Positions 33,486 through 42,174 of a DNA stretch of 64,000 nt are shown piece by piece. Source of the DNA: Pseudoselenomonas ruminis (GTDB lineage Bacteria > Bacillota > Negativicutes > Selenomonadales > Selenomonadaceae); contig NZ_VTOY01000007.1 of NCBI RefSeq assembly GCF_008271295.1, forward strand, positions 1 through 64,000. The letters are read 5' to 3'. Position numbers and translations under genes: made by a program. The notes beneath the pieces were generated by a model. It saw nothing but the letters and a program-made list of their open reading frames with translations. It was not told the DNA's origin and did not search any database. Each line of letters begins with the position of its first letter. The first letter of the stretch is position 1.

Positions 33486-35183
33486 TTAAATCTTGAACTT
33501 CGCCGCCGACTCGGAAAGCTCTTCGGCCAGGCTGGCCAGGTTGCGGCTGGCATTGGCCACTTCGTCCATGGCCGCCGACTGTTCCTCGGTTGCCGCCGAT
33601 ACCGACTGCGTCTCCGACGCTACATCGTGACCGGATTTATTGATGCCTTCCATCACACCGACCAGTTCTTCGGCCTTAGCCGTGGATTTGCGTGCCTCCA
33701 TGAGAATATCATCCGCATGTTTGGTCAAATTGGAAACGGCAGTTGAAATCGACTCAAACGCACTGCCGGCCTTCGAAACGACTTCACGGCCGCTCTTGAC
33801 ATCTTCCGTGCCCTTCTGCATGCGCATAACTGCCTGCTCCGTATCCTTCTGGATGGTCGTGATGAGTTCCGAAATCTTCTGCGCCGCCGTATTGGATTCC
33901 TCGGCCAGCTTGCGGACTTCATCAGCCACAACAGCGAAGCCGCGGCCGGCATCGCCCGCACGGGCTGCCTCAATAGCCGCATTGAGCGAGAGCAGATTGG
34001 TCTGCTCGGCGATGCCCGAAATCGTAACCGAAATCTGGCCTATTTCCTCCGAACGCTCTGCCAGCTTCTTGATAACCTCCGCCGAATCGGTTACCGAGTC
34101 AGCAATTTCGGCCATCTGGTCCACAGCACCGGCAATCGCATTCTTGCCCTCGGCGGCAATGCCTTCCACATTGCGGGCCGCATCAGCTGACGAAGATGCC
34201 TTATCCTGAAACCCATGAAGGCTGTCCGACATTTCTTGAATATCAGCCAGTGACTTGCTGACGGATTCGCCCTGAACGCTGGTATTTCCCGCTACATTCG
34301 TAATCGACACCGCCACCTGCTGGGTCGCCTGTGCCGATTGGCTGGCATTTTCCGTCAGCTGGTTAGCAAACGTCGACACTTCATCCGACGTCTGCTGGAT
34401 ATTCTTAATCAGTGCACGCAAATTCTTGATGGTGTCACCATAGGCCGCTGTAAGCTGGCCAAATTCATCCTGCGTCTTGGCCACTGCCTCAACCGTAAGG
34501 TTGCCGGCTGCCACTTCCTTCGAAACCGCCATGAGGTACTGGATGGACTTCATAATGGAAGAACTCAGGTAGAACGCCATAAAACCAGAAAGCAATACCA
34601 CGAACAAAATGCAGACAATCAACGTCCATTTCGTCTGTTCGTATTTCTTGGATGCCTCAGCACTTTCCTTATGGATGAAATCCTTGCTGCTGTCGACAAC
34701 GCGGTTGAGCTTATTCGTCATATCGGCATACTGCCCATTTGACTGGTCAAGCAGTTTGATTGCCTCATCCTTCTTGCCATCTTTGGACAGCTTGATGATT
34801 TCTTTGGTGTTCTGCTTATACTTTTCCCAAGTGCCGCGCATGTTATTGAAATCATCGCGGACATCGGGAGCTACAGCCGGCTCAATGGTGTCAAAAGCAA
34901 TATCGAGCTGGTCGGCTTTCTTTAGCGTTTCCTGCGCCGCATGAATGCGGTTCGGCAGCGTCGTCGCCGTTACGACAGCATACTCTCCCTGACGATAATC
35001 CGCCAGCGTACGGCTGCTTTCCACACCAGCCAGCACACTGGAAAGATGTTCGGTCGCGATGCGCAATGCACCGCTGTTAATACTGTTCAGACTATACCCC
35101 GTATAGAGCCCATTAGCAAAAAAGATTGCAATGAGCACGCCAAAAACAAAAAACAATTTCTGACGGATGGTCAACTTGTCCAC
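33486..35183 (-). CDS. Methyl-accepting chemotaxis protein paired with a sugar-binding lipoprotein
   Basis: This 565-residue chemoreceptor has a first membrane helix at about residues 10-30, a helical periplasmic domain of about 160 residues (4HB type) and a second helix near 190-212. HAMP and signalling domains follow, with tip [20 protein letters not shown]. The start is taken as GTG at 35183, eight bases after AAGGAG; a GTG at 35192 overlaps that site. The gene is transcribed with a sugar-binding lipoprotein immediately downstream. The pair suggests indirect sensing, in which the loaded lipoprotein docks on the receptor, as ribose and galactose proteins do on Trg in E. coli. Confidence 0.92.
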   Translation of the reverse strand: MDKLTIRQKLFFVFGVLIAIFFANGLYTGYSLNSINSGALRIATEHLSSVLAGVESSRTLADYRQGEYAVVTATTLPNRIHAAQETLKKADQLDIAFDTIEPAVAPDVRDDFNNMRGTWEKYKQNTKEIIKLSKDGKKDEAIKLLDQSNGQYADMTNKLNRVVDSSKDFIHKESAEASKKYEQTKWTLIVCILFVVLLSGFMAFYLSSSIMKSIQYLMAVSKEVAAGNLTVEAVAKTQDEFGQLTAAYGDTIKNLRALIKNIQQTSDEVSTFANQLTENASQSAQATQQVAVSITNVAGNTSVQGESVSKSLADIQEMSDSLHGFQDKASSSADAARNVEGIAAEGKNAIAGAVDQMAEIADSVTDSAEVIKKLAERSEEIGQISVTISGIAEQTNLLSLNAAIEAARAGDAGRGFAVVADEVRKLAEESNTAAQKISELITTIQKDTEQAVMRMQKGTEDVKSGREVVSKAGSAFESISTAVSNLTKHADDILMEARKSTAKAEELVGVMEGINKSGHDVASETQSVSAATEEQSAAMDEVANASRNLASLAEELSESAAKFKI

Positions 35184-35218
35184 ATTACCCACTCCTTACC
35201 TGTTGATAACCTTTTCTA

Positions 35219-35283
35219 ATTATATCATAAAAAATAAGCATTTACTTCAAAATACGTAAAAATAAACCAAGAAATTTGAAGTA
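35219..35283 (-). promoter_or_regulatory. Promoter and candidate operator of the receptor/sugar-binding operon
   Basis: A TATAAT hexamer lies at 35219-35224 (minus strand). Upstream is an inverted repeat, TACTTCAAA (35243-35251) and TTTGAAGTA (35275-35283), whose near half covers the -35 region. This could bind a sugar-responsive regulator. No regulator gene is adjacent. Confidence 0.45.
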
Positions 35284-35386
35284 TTTTCACATTTTTGTTC
35301 TCGTTTTTCTGCAATTTCACTCTCCTTCCCCCTTATTCCCTATTTTTCCATCTGTTCAATCCGTTAAGCGTTTTCTGCATACAAAA

Positions 35387-35446
35387 AAGCTATACGCTAA
35401 CGATAATAGATTGTCTGGCTGCAATCAATACCGTTGCCTATAGCTT
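35387..35446 (-). terminator. Terminator of fnr
   Basis: AAGCTATA..GC..ACG arms pair across 60 bases and enclose a second small hairpin (GATTG/CAATC). Six T residues follow on the minus strand. Confidence 0.65.
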
Positions 35447-35487
35447 GTAACATAGTTTCGCTTCGCTTATCTTTTTTGTTCAACTGC

Positions 35488-36171
35488 TCATTCGATATTA
35501 CAAACTTCCCGGCCGCAATTCTCACATTGGATAGCTTCTTTCAGGTAATCCAGGTCTTTGATGAAAATCAAATGACCGCGATATTCAATAATCCCTGCCT
35601 TGCGAAGTTCACTTAGCATGCGATTGAGACTCTCCCGGGCTGTTCCCGAATAGTTTGCCAATTCCTGATTCGTGAGCGGCACGGAAATCAGAATGCCGCC
35701 ATCCACTTCCTTGCCATAACTGTTGGACAGGCGAATCAGCGTCGAATACAGGGCCCCCTTTTTCCCGTACAGGACAAGATCACGGAATTTCGAATGCTGT
35801 TTCCGCATATGCGCACTGATCAGTTTGAGCAGATTTACCGCCAGCTGCGGCTTTTTCTCGAGATACGCCTGCAATACCGGAAACTCAATGGCATAGACCT
35901 CCGCCGCACTCTGCGCCACAGCATTGAAGATATAGACGGGATTGCTCTCGTAGAGCGGCAGTTCACCGATTATGCTGCTGCGCGTTGCCAGCCGCAGGCT
36001 GAGCACCCGTCCCGACGATGCGTATTTCGTGATAAAAATCTGACCAGTCCGCACAATGTAGAAATATTTGGCCGGATTCCCTTCATGAAACAGGTACTCT
36101 CCATCATGAAGCATGACAACTTTGCCGGGGATTTCATAAAGCTGCCGGACTAACGATTCCATAGATTCCAT
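35488..36171 (-). CDS. fnr: Fnr, oxygen-sensing Crp/Fnr regulator of the Bacillus type
   Basis: This 227-residue regulator has a cyclic-nucleotide-binding fold (residues 15-120), a dimer helix and a helix-turn-helix at 166-192. The recognition helix has R179-E180 and R184, the positions of R180-E181 and R185 in E. coli CRP that read TGTGA. The C terminus carries C216-x2-C219-x4-C224. This is the cysteine spacing that holds the [4Fe-4S] cluster of Bacillus subtilis Fnr. D131, 85 residues before C216, fits the aspartate ligand of that protein. It is divergent from narK, as part of a narK/fnr neighbourhood also seen in Bacillus. The start follows GAGG. It has its own Fnr box. Confidence 0.9.
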   Translation of the reverse strand: MESMESLVRQLYEIPGKVVMLHDGEYLFHEGNPAKYFYIVRTGQIFITKYASSGRVLSLRLATRSSIIGELPLYESNPVYIFNAVAQSAAEVYAIEFPVLQAYLEKKPQLAVNLLKLISAHMRKQHSKFRDLVLYGKKGALYSTLIRLSNSYGKEVDGGILISVPLTNQELANYSGTARESLNRMLSELRKAGIIEYRGHLIFIKDLDYLKEAIQCENCGREVCNIE

Positions 36172-36202
36172 GGCACTTACCTCATTTCCTATTTCTACTA
36201 AT

Positions 36203-36306
36203 AGTTTACTAAAAAAAAGCTATTTTACCTGTAACATTTATCACAGTATCCGTGAGATTTGTTACTTACAGCTTGATGTTTTTTAATTATACTTGATGTA
36301 AATCAT
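36203..36306. promoter_or_regulatory. Divergent fnr-narK regulatory region with two Fnr boxes
   Basis: Box 1, TGTAA-CATTTA-TCACA (36230-36245), is centred 32 bp from TAAACT (36203-36208, minus), a -10 for fnr. Box 2, CGTGA-GATTTG-TTACT (36251-36266), is centred 32 bp from TATACT (36288-36293, plus), a -10 for narK. The two boxes are 21 bp apart, two helical turns, so each serves one gene at -41.5 and may help the other. A TTGAT-GTAA-ATCAT palindrome (36293-36306), like an E. coli FNR site, overlaps the narK start point. Confidence 0.8.
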
Positions 36307-36356
36307 AAACTGGTTTGTGCGTATTTATTATTCTTTTAATCGACAGGAGTATGATT

Positions 36357-37700
36357 ATGTCAGAAAACAATGTATTGCAGGTGCTCGGCGATAAGCCAAG
36401 CCGCCAGGAAATCCTGGCTCACTGGGAACCAGAAAACGAAGCATTCTGGAATGCCTTTGGCCAAAAGATTGCCAAGCAGAATCTCTACACCTCGACCTGG
36501 GCACTTACCCTATCGTTTGTCGTTTGGACGCTCTGGGCGACGATTGCCGCCAAGCTCAACGCCGTTGGGTTTCATTTTACCGATGAACAGATTTTCACTC
36601 TGGCAGCCCTGCCGGGACTCGTTGGTGCCACGGGCAGGCTTCTCTACACGTACCTTCCCGGACTAATCGGCGGCAAAAATTCCACCTTTATCACCACAGC
36701 CCTGCTGCTGCTCCCCATCATCGGGCTCGGCAATGCCCTGCAGGATACCACAACTTCCTACGATACCTTTGTACTGCTCGTATCCTTTATCGGCATCGCT
36801 GGCGCAAACTTCTCGGCATCGATGGCCAACATCGGCTTCTTCTTCCCCAAAGCCCATAAAGGTCTTGCCCTCGGCATCAATGCCGGCGTCGGCAACCTCG
36901 GCGTTTCCCTCATCTATCTGACGGCACCGCTTCTGCTGGGCTGGAACCTCTCCTCCTTTTTCGGACCGGGTCTCATAACCACCGATGGCACGCCACTTTT
37001 CCTGCAAAACGTCTGCTATTTCTGGGCGATTCCTACGATCCTCACGCTGGTGCTTATCTGGCTGTTCATGGACAATCTGCCGCTGCCCAAACAAAGTCCC
37101 AAATCCATTTTTTCGATTTTTGGCAATAAACACACCTGGCTCATGTGCTGGATTTATACCTGCGGCTTTGGCTCCTTCATCGGCTTTTCCGCCGCGTTGG
37201 GACTGCTCGTCACCAAAGAATTTCCGGAAATCTCTTTCTCCATGGCCTCTTTCCTCGGACCGTTTATCGGTGCCAGTGTCCGCCCGCTCGGCGGCTGGCT
37301 GGCCGATAAAATCAACAGCGGTTCCCGCATCACCCTGCTGTCGCTGTTTGTCATGCTCGCGGCCAGCCTGGCAGTTCTCGCCGGAATCCAGTCCCACAAT
37401 TTCATGATTTTCTTTGGTGCGTTCCTGCTGCTGTTCCTGACAACCGGTTTTGTCAACGGAGCTTCGTTCCGCATGATTCCCTATATCTTCAACAATCCCT
37501 TCCACTCCTCGCTGGTCACAGGATTCACCGCAGCCATTGCCGCCTACGGCGCTTTCCTGATTCCAAAGATTTTCGGCTGGTCCTACTCCAATTTCCAAAG
37601 CGTAACACCAGCCTTTTACCTGCTCATCGCCTTTACGGCCAGCACCATTTTGATTACCTGGTGGTTCTATGACCGCAAAGGCTCTGGAATGAACTGCTAA
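36357..37700 (+). CDS. narK: Nitrate/nitrite transporter NarK
   Basis: This 447-residue major facilitator protein has twelve predicted membrane helices. The nitrate signature is GANFSASMANIGFFFPKAHKG followed by GINAGVGNLGVS, with a second glycine-rich motif later. NarK imports nitrate and exchanges it for nitrite, which here would feed NarG inside and NrfA outside. Nitrite leaves the cell for the periplasmic NrfA in this scheme. The ATG at 36357 lies seven bases after AGGAG. An upstream ATG is closer to that site and less likely. Driven by the Fnr box 2 promoter. Confidence 0.93.
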   Translation: MSENNVLQVLGDKPSRQEILAHWEPENEAFWNAFGQKIAKQNLYTSTWALTLSFVVWTLWATIAAKLNAVGFHFTDEQIFTLAALPGLVGATGRLLYTYLPGLIGGKNSTFITTALLLLPIIGLGNALQDTTTSYDTFVLLVSFIGIAGANFSASMANIGFFFPKAHKGLALGINAGVGNLGVSLIYLTAPLLLGWNLSSFFGPGLITTDGTPLFLQNVCYFWAIPTILTLVLIWLFMDNLPLPKQSPKSIFSIFGNKHTWLMCWIYTCGFGSFIGFSAALGLLVTKEFPEISFSMASFLGPFIGASVRPLGGWLADKINSGSRITLLSLFVMLAASLAVLAGIQSHNFMIFFGAFLLLFLTTGFVNGASFRMIPYIFNNPFHSSLVTGFTAAIAAYGAFLIPKIFGWSYSNFQSVTPAFYLLIAFTASTILITWWFYDRKGSGMNC

Positions 37701-37738
37701 AACAAAAGCCTTCCCCTGCACGGAGAAGGCTTTTGTTT
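37701..37738 (+). terminator. Terminator of narK
   Basis: AACAAAAGCCTTC pairs with GAAGGCTTTTGTT around an 11-base loop, then further T residues. Confidence 0.85.
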
Positions 37739-37793
37739 CGCAGTAAATCCTGTTACAATATTGCTAGCTGTAAGAAAAAGGAGACGATATTGT

Positions 37794-38276
37794 ATGGACC
37801 CACGCACAGGTCTTACCCATTTTGACGAGGAAGGACAGGCCATCATGGTTGATGTCAGCGGCAAACAGGAAACGAGCCGCACGGCCATTGCTACGGGACG
37901 CATAAAAGTCAATCAGGCCGTCTATGATGCCATTGAGCAAGGAACCGCGAAAAAAGGCGATGTGCTCGGCGTCGCCCGCGTCGCCGGCATCATGGCCGCC
38001 AAATCCACGAGTTCGGTCATCCCGCTCTGCCATCCACTGCCCATTGCCAAATGCAGTGTTGACTTCACGATGCTGCCCGGCGAATGCGCCGTTGAGGCCA
38101 AAGCGACCGTCAAGGTAACCGGCCAGACCGGAGTCGAAATGGAAGCACTTCATTCCGTCAGCGTTGCCCTGCTGACCATCTACGATATGTGCAAAGCCAT
38201 CGACAAACGCATGGAAATCCAGTATATCCACCTCGATAAAAAGACCGGTGGCAAAAGCGGCGAATTTATCCGCTGA
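37794..38276 (+). CDS. moaC: Cyclic pyranopterin monophosphate synthase MoaC
   Basis: This 160-residue enzyme turns the product of MoaA into cPMP. Signatures are [14 protein letters not shown] at the N terminus, PLCHPLPI in the middle with the active-site histidine, and the C-terminal DMCKAID and [10 protein letters not shown]. The start is the ATG at 37794, with AAGGAG some ten bases upstream. It stands apart from the rest of the Moco operon, between narK and deoC, and so is not under the riboswitch. The Fnr-driven narK lies directly upstream, with a terminator between. Confidence 0.94.
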   Translation: MDPRTGLTHFDEEGQAIMVDVSGKQETSRTAIATGRIKVNQAVYDAIEQGTAKKGDVLGVARVAGIMAAKSTSSVIPLCHPLPIAKCSVDFTMLPGECAVEAKATVKVTGQTGVEMEALHSVSVALLTIYDMCKAIDKRMEIQYIHLDKKTGGKSGEFIR

Positions 38277-38290
38277 GAAAAATGCACAAA

Positions 38291-38336
38291 AAAATTCCGT
38301 TGCTCTGCCAAAGCGGAGCAACGGAATTTTTTATTT
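38291..38336. terminator. Bidirectional terminator between moaC and deoC
   Basis: A perfect 15-bp stem (38291-38305 with 38316-38330) with T-runs on both sides separates convergent genes. Confidence 0.9.
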
Positions 38337-38337
38337 C

Positions 38338-38991
38338 TTACAGTTCGTCCTTCAGGACTTTAACTGCTGCGCTTGCGCCTAAACGGCAGCAACCAGCATT
38401 GATATAAGCTTCCATCTCTTCGCGCGTATGAATGCCGCCAGCAGCTTTCATGCCGACATTTTCATTGATATGCTTCTTGAAGAGGGCAATGTCTTCCAGC
38501 GTTGCACCAGCCGTACCAAAGCCCGTGGAGGTCTTGATGATATCAGCACCGCTCTCATTGACACATTTGCAAGCTGCGATTTTCTCTTCTTCCGTGAGGA
38601 AGCAGGTCTCAACGATAACCTTGAGTACGCGGTCACCGCAGACGCGTTTGAGTGCACGAATCTCTTCCGTAACATAGTCCGTCTCACCAGCTTTGAGCAT
38701 GCCGATGTTGATGACCATATCGATTTCTACCGCACCATCAGCCAAAGCCTGTGCCGTCTCGGCAATCTTAGCAGCCGTGTTGCAGTTACCATTCGGGAAA
38801 CCAACCACCGTTGCAATCTTCAGTGCATCGCCATATTTCGCCTTGATGCGCGGGATAAAGCAGGACGGAATCATGACCGTAGCTGCCTGATATTTTACAG
38901 CCTCATCACAGATACGCTGGATATCCTCCCAGGTAGCCGTCTGCTTCAGCAACGTATGGTCAACACGAGACATAATTTCCTTTGCGTTCAT
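38338..38991 (-). CDS. deoC: Deoxyribose-phosphate aldolase
   Basis: This 217-residue class I aldolase splits 2-deoxyribose 5-phosphate into acetaldehyde and glyceraldehyde 3-phosphate. The Schiff-base lysine is in IIKTSTGFGTAGAT, and a second catalytic lysine lies in KAAGGIHTREE. The gene faces its likely regulator, which lies immediately upstream on the same strand. A promoter with flanking palindromic half-sites separates the two. The family is close in length to Bacillus DeoC (223). Confidence 0.95.
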   Translation of the reverse strand: MNAKEIMSRVDHTLLKQTATWEDIQRICDEAVKYQAATVMIPSCFIPRIKAKYGDALKIATVVGFPNGNCNTAAKIAETAQALADGAVEIDMVINIGMLKAGETDYVTEEIRALKRVCGDRVLKVIVETCFLTEEEKIAACKCVNESGADIIKTSTGFGTAGATLEDIALFKKHINENVGMKAAGGIHTREEMEAYINAGCCRLGASAAVKVLKDEL

Positions 38992-39021
38992 TTACAATTC
39001 CCCTTTCTCGGTATTGCATTC

Positions 39022-39062
39022 TTTACAATTCATATTATAATCCCGCTGTGAAATTTTGTAAA
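39022..39062 (-). promoter_or_regulatory. deoC promoter with a candidate DeoR operator
   Basis: TTTACA (39057-39062), a 17-base spacer and TATAAT (39034-39039) make a good minus-strand promoter. TTTACAA (39022-39028) and TTGTAAA (39056-39062) form inverted half-sites on either side of the -10, suited to a tetrameric SorC/DeoR-type repressor. Confidence 0.6.
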
Positions 39063-39081
39063 TACGTTTTTGAAACTTTTT

Positions 39082-40014
39082 TCAAACTAGCATTTTCGCC
39101 GTATGCTGGTCAGTAATAAATGCCGTGGCAAAACCACCTTTGAGCGCCGCCCGGATTGCAGACAGGCGGTGCTTGCCGCCCGCGAGCATAATCCGCTGCG
39201 GTTTAGCCTTCAAATCTTCGAGCGCAATCCCTACGGTGCGCTCATCCACATGCGGTGCGCAGATTTCGCCCTGCTCGTTGTAAAACCGCGAGCACACATC
39301 GCCTACGGCATGGCGCTGGATAAACTTGCACTCTTCATCGTTGATATAATAACCGAGGTGGAATATGGTCGATTCCTTGCTGGCGGAACCAACTGTAAAC
39401 ACGGCAATATTGGCATCACGCCCCAGCTGCAAAATATTCCGGATGAATTTATCCTGGGATACGATGTCTTTGACTGCCACCGTATCAAACATCACCGGCA
39501 GCGGCAGATAATACCCCTGGGCCGAATAGGCCTGCGTAAACAGGTCGAGGATTTCCTGCGCATAAGTCCGGTTGTTGTTGAGGCTGATACCGCCTTTTAA
39601 TTCGACGATTTTCGCATGCGGCATATTCTTGGCGGGCAGGCGTTTTGCCATCTCGTAGAGGATTTCTCCCCAGCCCACCCCAACGATATCATTATCTTTA
39701 ATGATATCGCTGAGATATTCGGCCGCTACTGCGCCAATTGCCTTTTTCTGCTCGAGTTCCGTCTCCATGGGTGCGGCTGCTATTTTAACATAATCCAGCC
39801 CATATTTTTCCCGCAGCCGTTCCGCCAACGCTGTCATGCTTTCGGTGGGGTCAATAATCTTGATTTCCACATAGCCCTGTTCCTTGGCATGACGCAGCAG
39901 CCGCGAAACTGTTGGCCGCGACAAATTAAGGGTTTCCGCAATCTTCTGCTGACTCATATCGGATTCATAGTATAACTTGGCAACCGCAATACTCTGTCCG
40001 TCTTTACTTTCCAT
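39082..40014 (-). CDS. deoR: SorC/DeoR-type sugar-responsive regulator, probable deoxyribonucleoside regulator
   Basis: This 310-residue regulator has an N-terminal helix-turn-helix (YYESDMSQQKIAETLNLSRPTVSRLLRHAKEQGYV). A sugar-phosphate-binding domain of the SorC family follows (VGVGWGEILYEMAKRL, VFTVGSASKEST, MLAGGKHRLSAIRAAL). Bacillus subtilis DeoR, of the same family, controls dra (deoC) and nucleoside uptake and responds to deoxyribose 5-phosphate. Its place directly upstream of deoC supports that role here. Confidence 0.88.
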   Translation of the reverse strand: MESKDGQSIAVAKLYYESDMSQQKIAETLNLSRPTVSRLLRHAKEQGYVEIKIIDPTESMTALAERLREKYGLDYVKIAAAPMETELEQKKAIGAVAAEYLSDIIKDNDIVGVGWGEILYEMAKRLPAKNMPHAKIVELKGGISLNNNRTYAQEILDLFTQAYSAQGYYLPLPVMFDTVAVKDIVSQDKFIRNILQLGRDANIAVFTVGSASKESTIFHLGYYINDEECKFIQRHAVGDVCSRFYNEQGEICAPHVDERTVGIALEDLKAKPQRIMLAGGKHRLSAIRAALKGGFATAFITDQHTAKMLV

Positions 40015-40048
40015 CCGCTACTCCTCTCAAGTTATACTGCGTTTACGT

Positions 40049-40759
40049 TTATTTCCCCGTATACCGATACACTTCGGTCCAGCTGCGCCCATAAGCACTG
40101 TAATAGTCGATTTCGCCGCCCTGGTCACCGGTACGCCAGCTGCCGCCACGCGGGTTATTTACGCCGCGGGCCTCAACGGTTTTGCCATTGCCAATATAGA
40201 TGGCCACATGCGAATCCGGTTTGCAAAGGATATCGCCCCGTTTGAGATTGTCTTTGACTGCCGCCCAGGAATAGCGCGTAAATCCGCCGATTCGCTGCAT
40301 GTCCGGCCAAATCGTATCCGCATCGCCGGTTTCCTGTTTGCCATTATACAAGCGGTAATAGTCCGGATTCTGCCGCCAGGCCGCAATGATTGGAAAACCT
40401 GCATGATCAAGTGCATGATAAACCAGTGACGAGCAGTCATAATCCGGGCCTTCCCGCGAACCCGTATACGGGCAGCTGGCCGTAGCATTTTCAGCTCCCT
40501 GGGAATAACCATGACTTGGGTCATCGGCGATAGCCATCGCCCACTGCACCGCCGTCTCGATATCGGCCTGCTGGCTGGCCGCTTCCGCCTTCGGTGCCTT
40601 TATCATATCCCTGCCGGCTTCGGCCTCCGCCTGTACCAGCTTGACGCTTTTTTGAACGACCTGACTGGCTGCCGGATTATCATTGCCAAAGCTTCCGCTC
40701 GCTACAAGACCGGCTGCCCCTAAGAGCAGCGCGCCTATCCCATACCATCTCTTTTTCAT
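40049..40759 (-). CDS. Exported NlpC/P60-family cysteine hydrolase
   Basis: This 236-residue protein has an N-terminal signal or anchor (MKKRWYGIGALLLGAAGLVA). A linker rich in alanine and lysine follows, then a catalytic domain with C109 in DYDCSSLVYHAL, H184 in DSHVAIYIG and a polar third residue in VEARG. Such enzymes cut peptide stems of peptidoglycan. The domain is of the kind also found in phage endolysins and amidases. It stands alone between deoR and nrfA, so cell-wall turnover is the likely job. The substrate bond is not defined. Confidence 0.85.
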   Translation of the reverse strand: MKKRWYGIGALLLGAAGLVASGSFGNDNPAASQVVQKSVKLVQAEAEAGRDMIKAPKAEAASQQADIETAVQWAMAIADDPSHGYSQGAENATASCPYTGSREGPDYDCSSLVYHALDHAGFPIIAAWRQNPDYYRLYNGKQETGDADTIWPDMQRIGGFTRYSWAAVKDNLKRGDILCKPDSHVAIYIGNGKTVEARGVNNPRGGSWRTGDQGGEIDYYSAYGRSWTEVYRYTGK

Positions 40760-40840
40760 TTCTATCCCTCGCTTCCTGCTGTAGTTGTTCTTTTATCCTT
40801 ATATTATACCATATCTTTATGAAACCTTTCGCAAAACAAA

Positions 40841-40872
40841 AACTGTGAGACAGCTATTTCTGCCTCACAGTT
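40841..40872 (-). terminator. Terminator of nrfHA
   Basis: AACTGTGAGaCAG/CTGcCTCACAGTT arms are followed by TTTTTGTTTT on the minus strand. Confidence 0.85.
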
Positions 40873-40884
40873 CTTTGCTTATTC

Positions 40885-42174
40885 TTATAAACTTCCCTTG
40901 GCAATCGCATTGGCCTGGGCAATTGCAGTATGCGCCTTATCGATTGACAAACCGAGTACGCGCAGCTGTTTGTCCGGATTATGGAAGCCCATGCTGCTCT
41001 CGGCAGCTACAAAATCCCAATACCACTGAGCTTCGCGCAGCGTCTGACGGGCGTCTGCGAGCTGCTCATCGGTTGCGCCGGCATCCATCGCCGCCTTGAT
41101 TGCCTGATGGGCTTTGGCTACGGTCTGCCCGGCAATGCGCTGCAGCTTGAACGTGTTGTCCCCAATCGTCTTAACGCGCTTGGTCAGCGTCTCAGCGCTT
41201 TCCTGATGGCATTTCTGGCACGATTCCTGCGGCGTCAGCAGCGGATTGGTCATCCAATGCGAGGTGTATTTCTGACCATCCTTGCGCATATACGGCATAT
41301 GGCAGTCGACGCAGGTAACCCCATTCATCGCGTGAATCGAATCCTGCCAGGTCTCGTAATCCGGGTGCTGGGCTTTGAGCATTGGCGTCTTGGAATCTGC
41401 ATGAATCCAGTCCTGCTTAAATCCGCCCGCATGCCCATCCTGATAATACTGGTAGATTTCCTCGGCGTCAAAACCATTGTCCCACGGCTCAACGACGCGG
41501 CCATCTTCCTTGGCGAAGTAATATTCGTTATGGCACTGGCCACAGACATACGCGCGCATTTCGTTATGCGACGCCTTGCTGATGTCTACGCCACGGCGGG
41601 CCATAGCCTCGACAAAGCCCTGCTGATAAACACGCAATTCCATCGTCTCAGGGTCATGACAGCTCGAGCAGCCAAACCATTCATCATCTTTAATCGGAGC
41701 GGCAATCTCATCAAATGGCTTCGTAGCAAAATCCCAACCGCTCTCCTTGAAATAAACATCATACATGTAGGAACTCTTGCAGACGATACACGAGCCCTTC
41801 TGACCAGGGCGGCGTTTCGATTCTAAAATATCAATGCCTGCATAGGTATGACCACGGTCATCATCATACTGCAGCGCAAACTTATAGCCCTTGAAGTTCT
41901 CGATTGCCTCCGGCTGTTCCTTCAGATGATCCACCTTATCAGAACCGCCATAACCGGTCGGCGATGGATGCATCTCATTGTTCTTCATAAAGGACTCGTA
42001 CTCAAGCGGGTAAGCATCCTTATACCCATCCTTTGTTAGTTGCTGGTCCTTAGGAATCTTCGCCAGTTTCACGCTGTCGTCATTCGGTGCTGCACCGATG
42101 CGAACCACGATAAAGCCGAAGAATATGAGGCAGACCGCTGCAATTCCCGCTAAAATCTTCTGTAGCTTACTCAA
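40885..42174 (-). CDS. nrfA: Ammonia-forming cytochrome c nitrite reductase
   Basis: This 429-residue pentahaem enzyme reduces nitrite to ammonium with six electrons on the outer side of the membrane. The haem 1 site has lysine as ligand, in CIVCK. The other four are CSSCH, CGQCH, CVDCH and CQKCH. An N-terminal hydrophobic segment exports it and may stay as an anchor. It overlaps nrfH by eight bases. It gets electrons from the membrane quinol oxidase NrfH, not from NrfBCD, which are absent. It also reduces NO and hydroxylamine, so it works with Hcp. Confidence 0.96.
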   Translation of the reverse strand: MSKLQKILAGIAAVCLIFFGFIVVRIGAAPNDDSVKLAKIPKDQQLTKDGYKDAYPLEYESFMKNNEMHPSPTGYGGSDKVDHLKEQPEAIENFKGYKFALQYDDDRGHTYAGIDILESKRRPGQKGSCIVCKSSYMYDVYFKESGWDFATKPFDEIAAPIKDDEWFGCSSCHDPETMELRVYQQGFVEAMARRGVDISKASHNEMRAYVCGQCHNEYYFAKEDGRVVEPWDNGFDAEEIYQYYQDGHAGGFKQDWIHADSKTPMLKAQHPDYETWQDSIHAMNGVTCVDCHMPYMRKDGQKYTSHWMTNPLLTPQESCQKCHQESAETLTKRVKTIGDNTFKLQRIAGQTVAKAHQAIKAAMDAGATDEQLADARQTLREAQWYWDFVAAESSMGFHNPDKQLRVLGLSIDKAHTAIAQANAIAKGSL

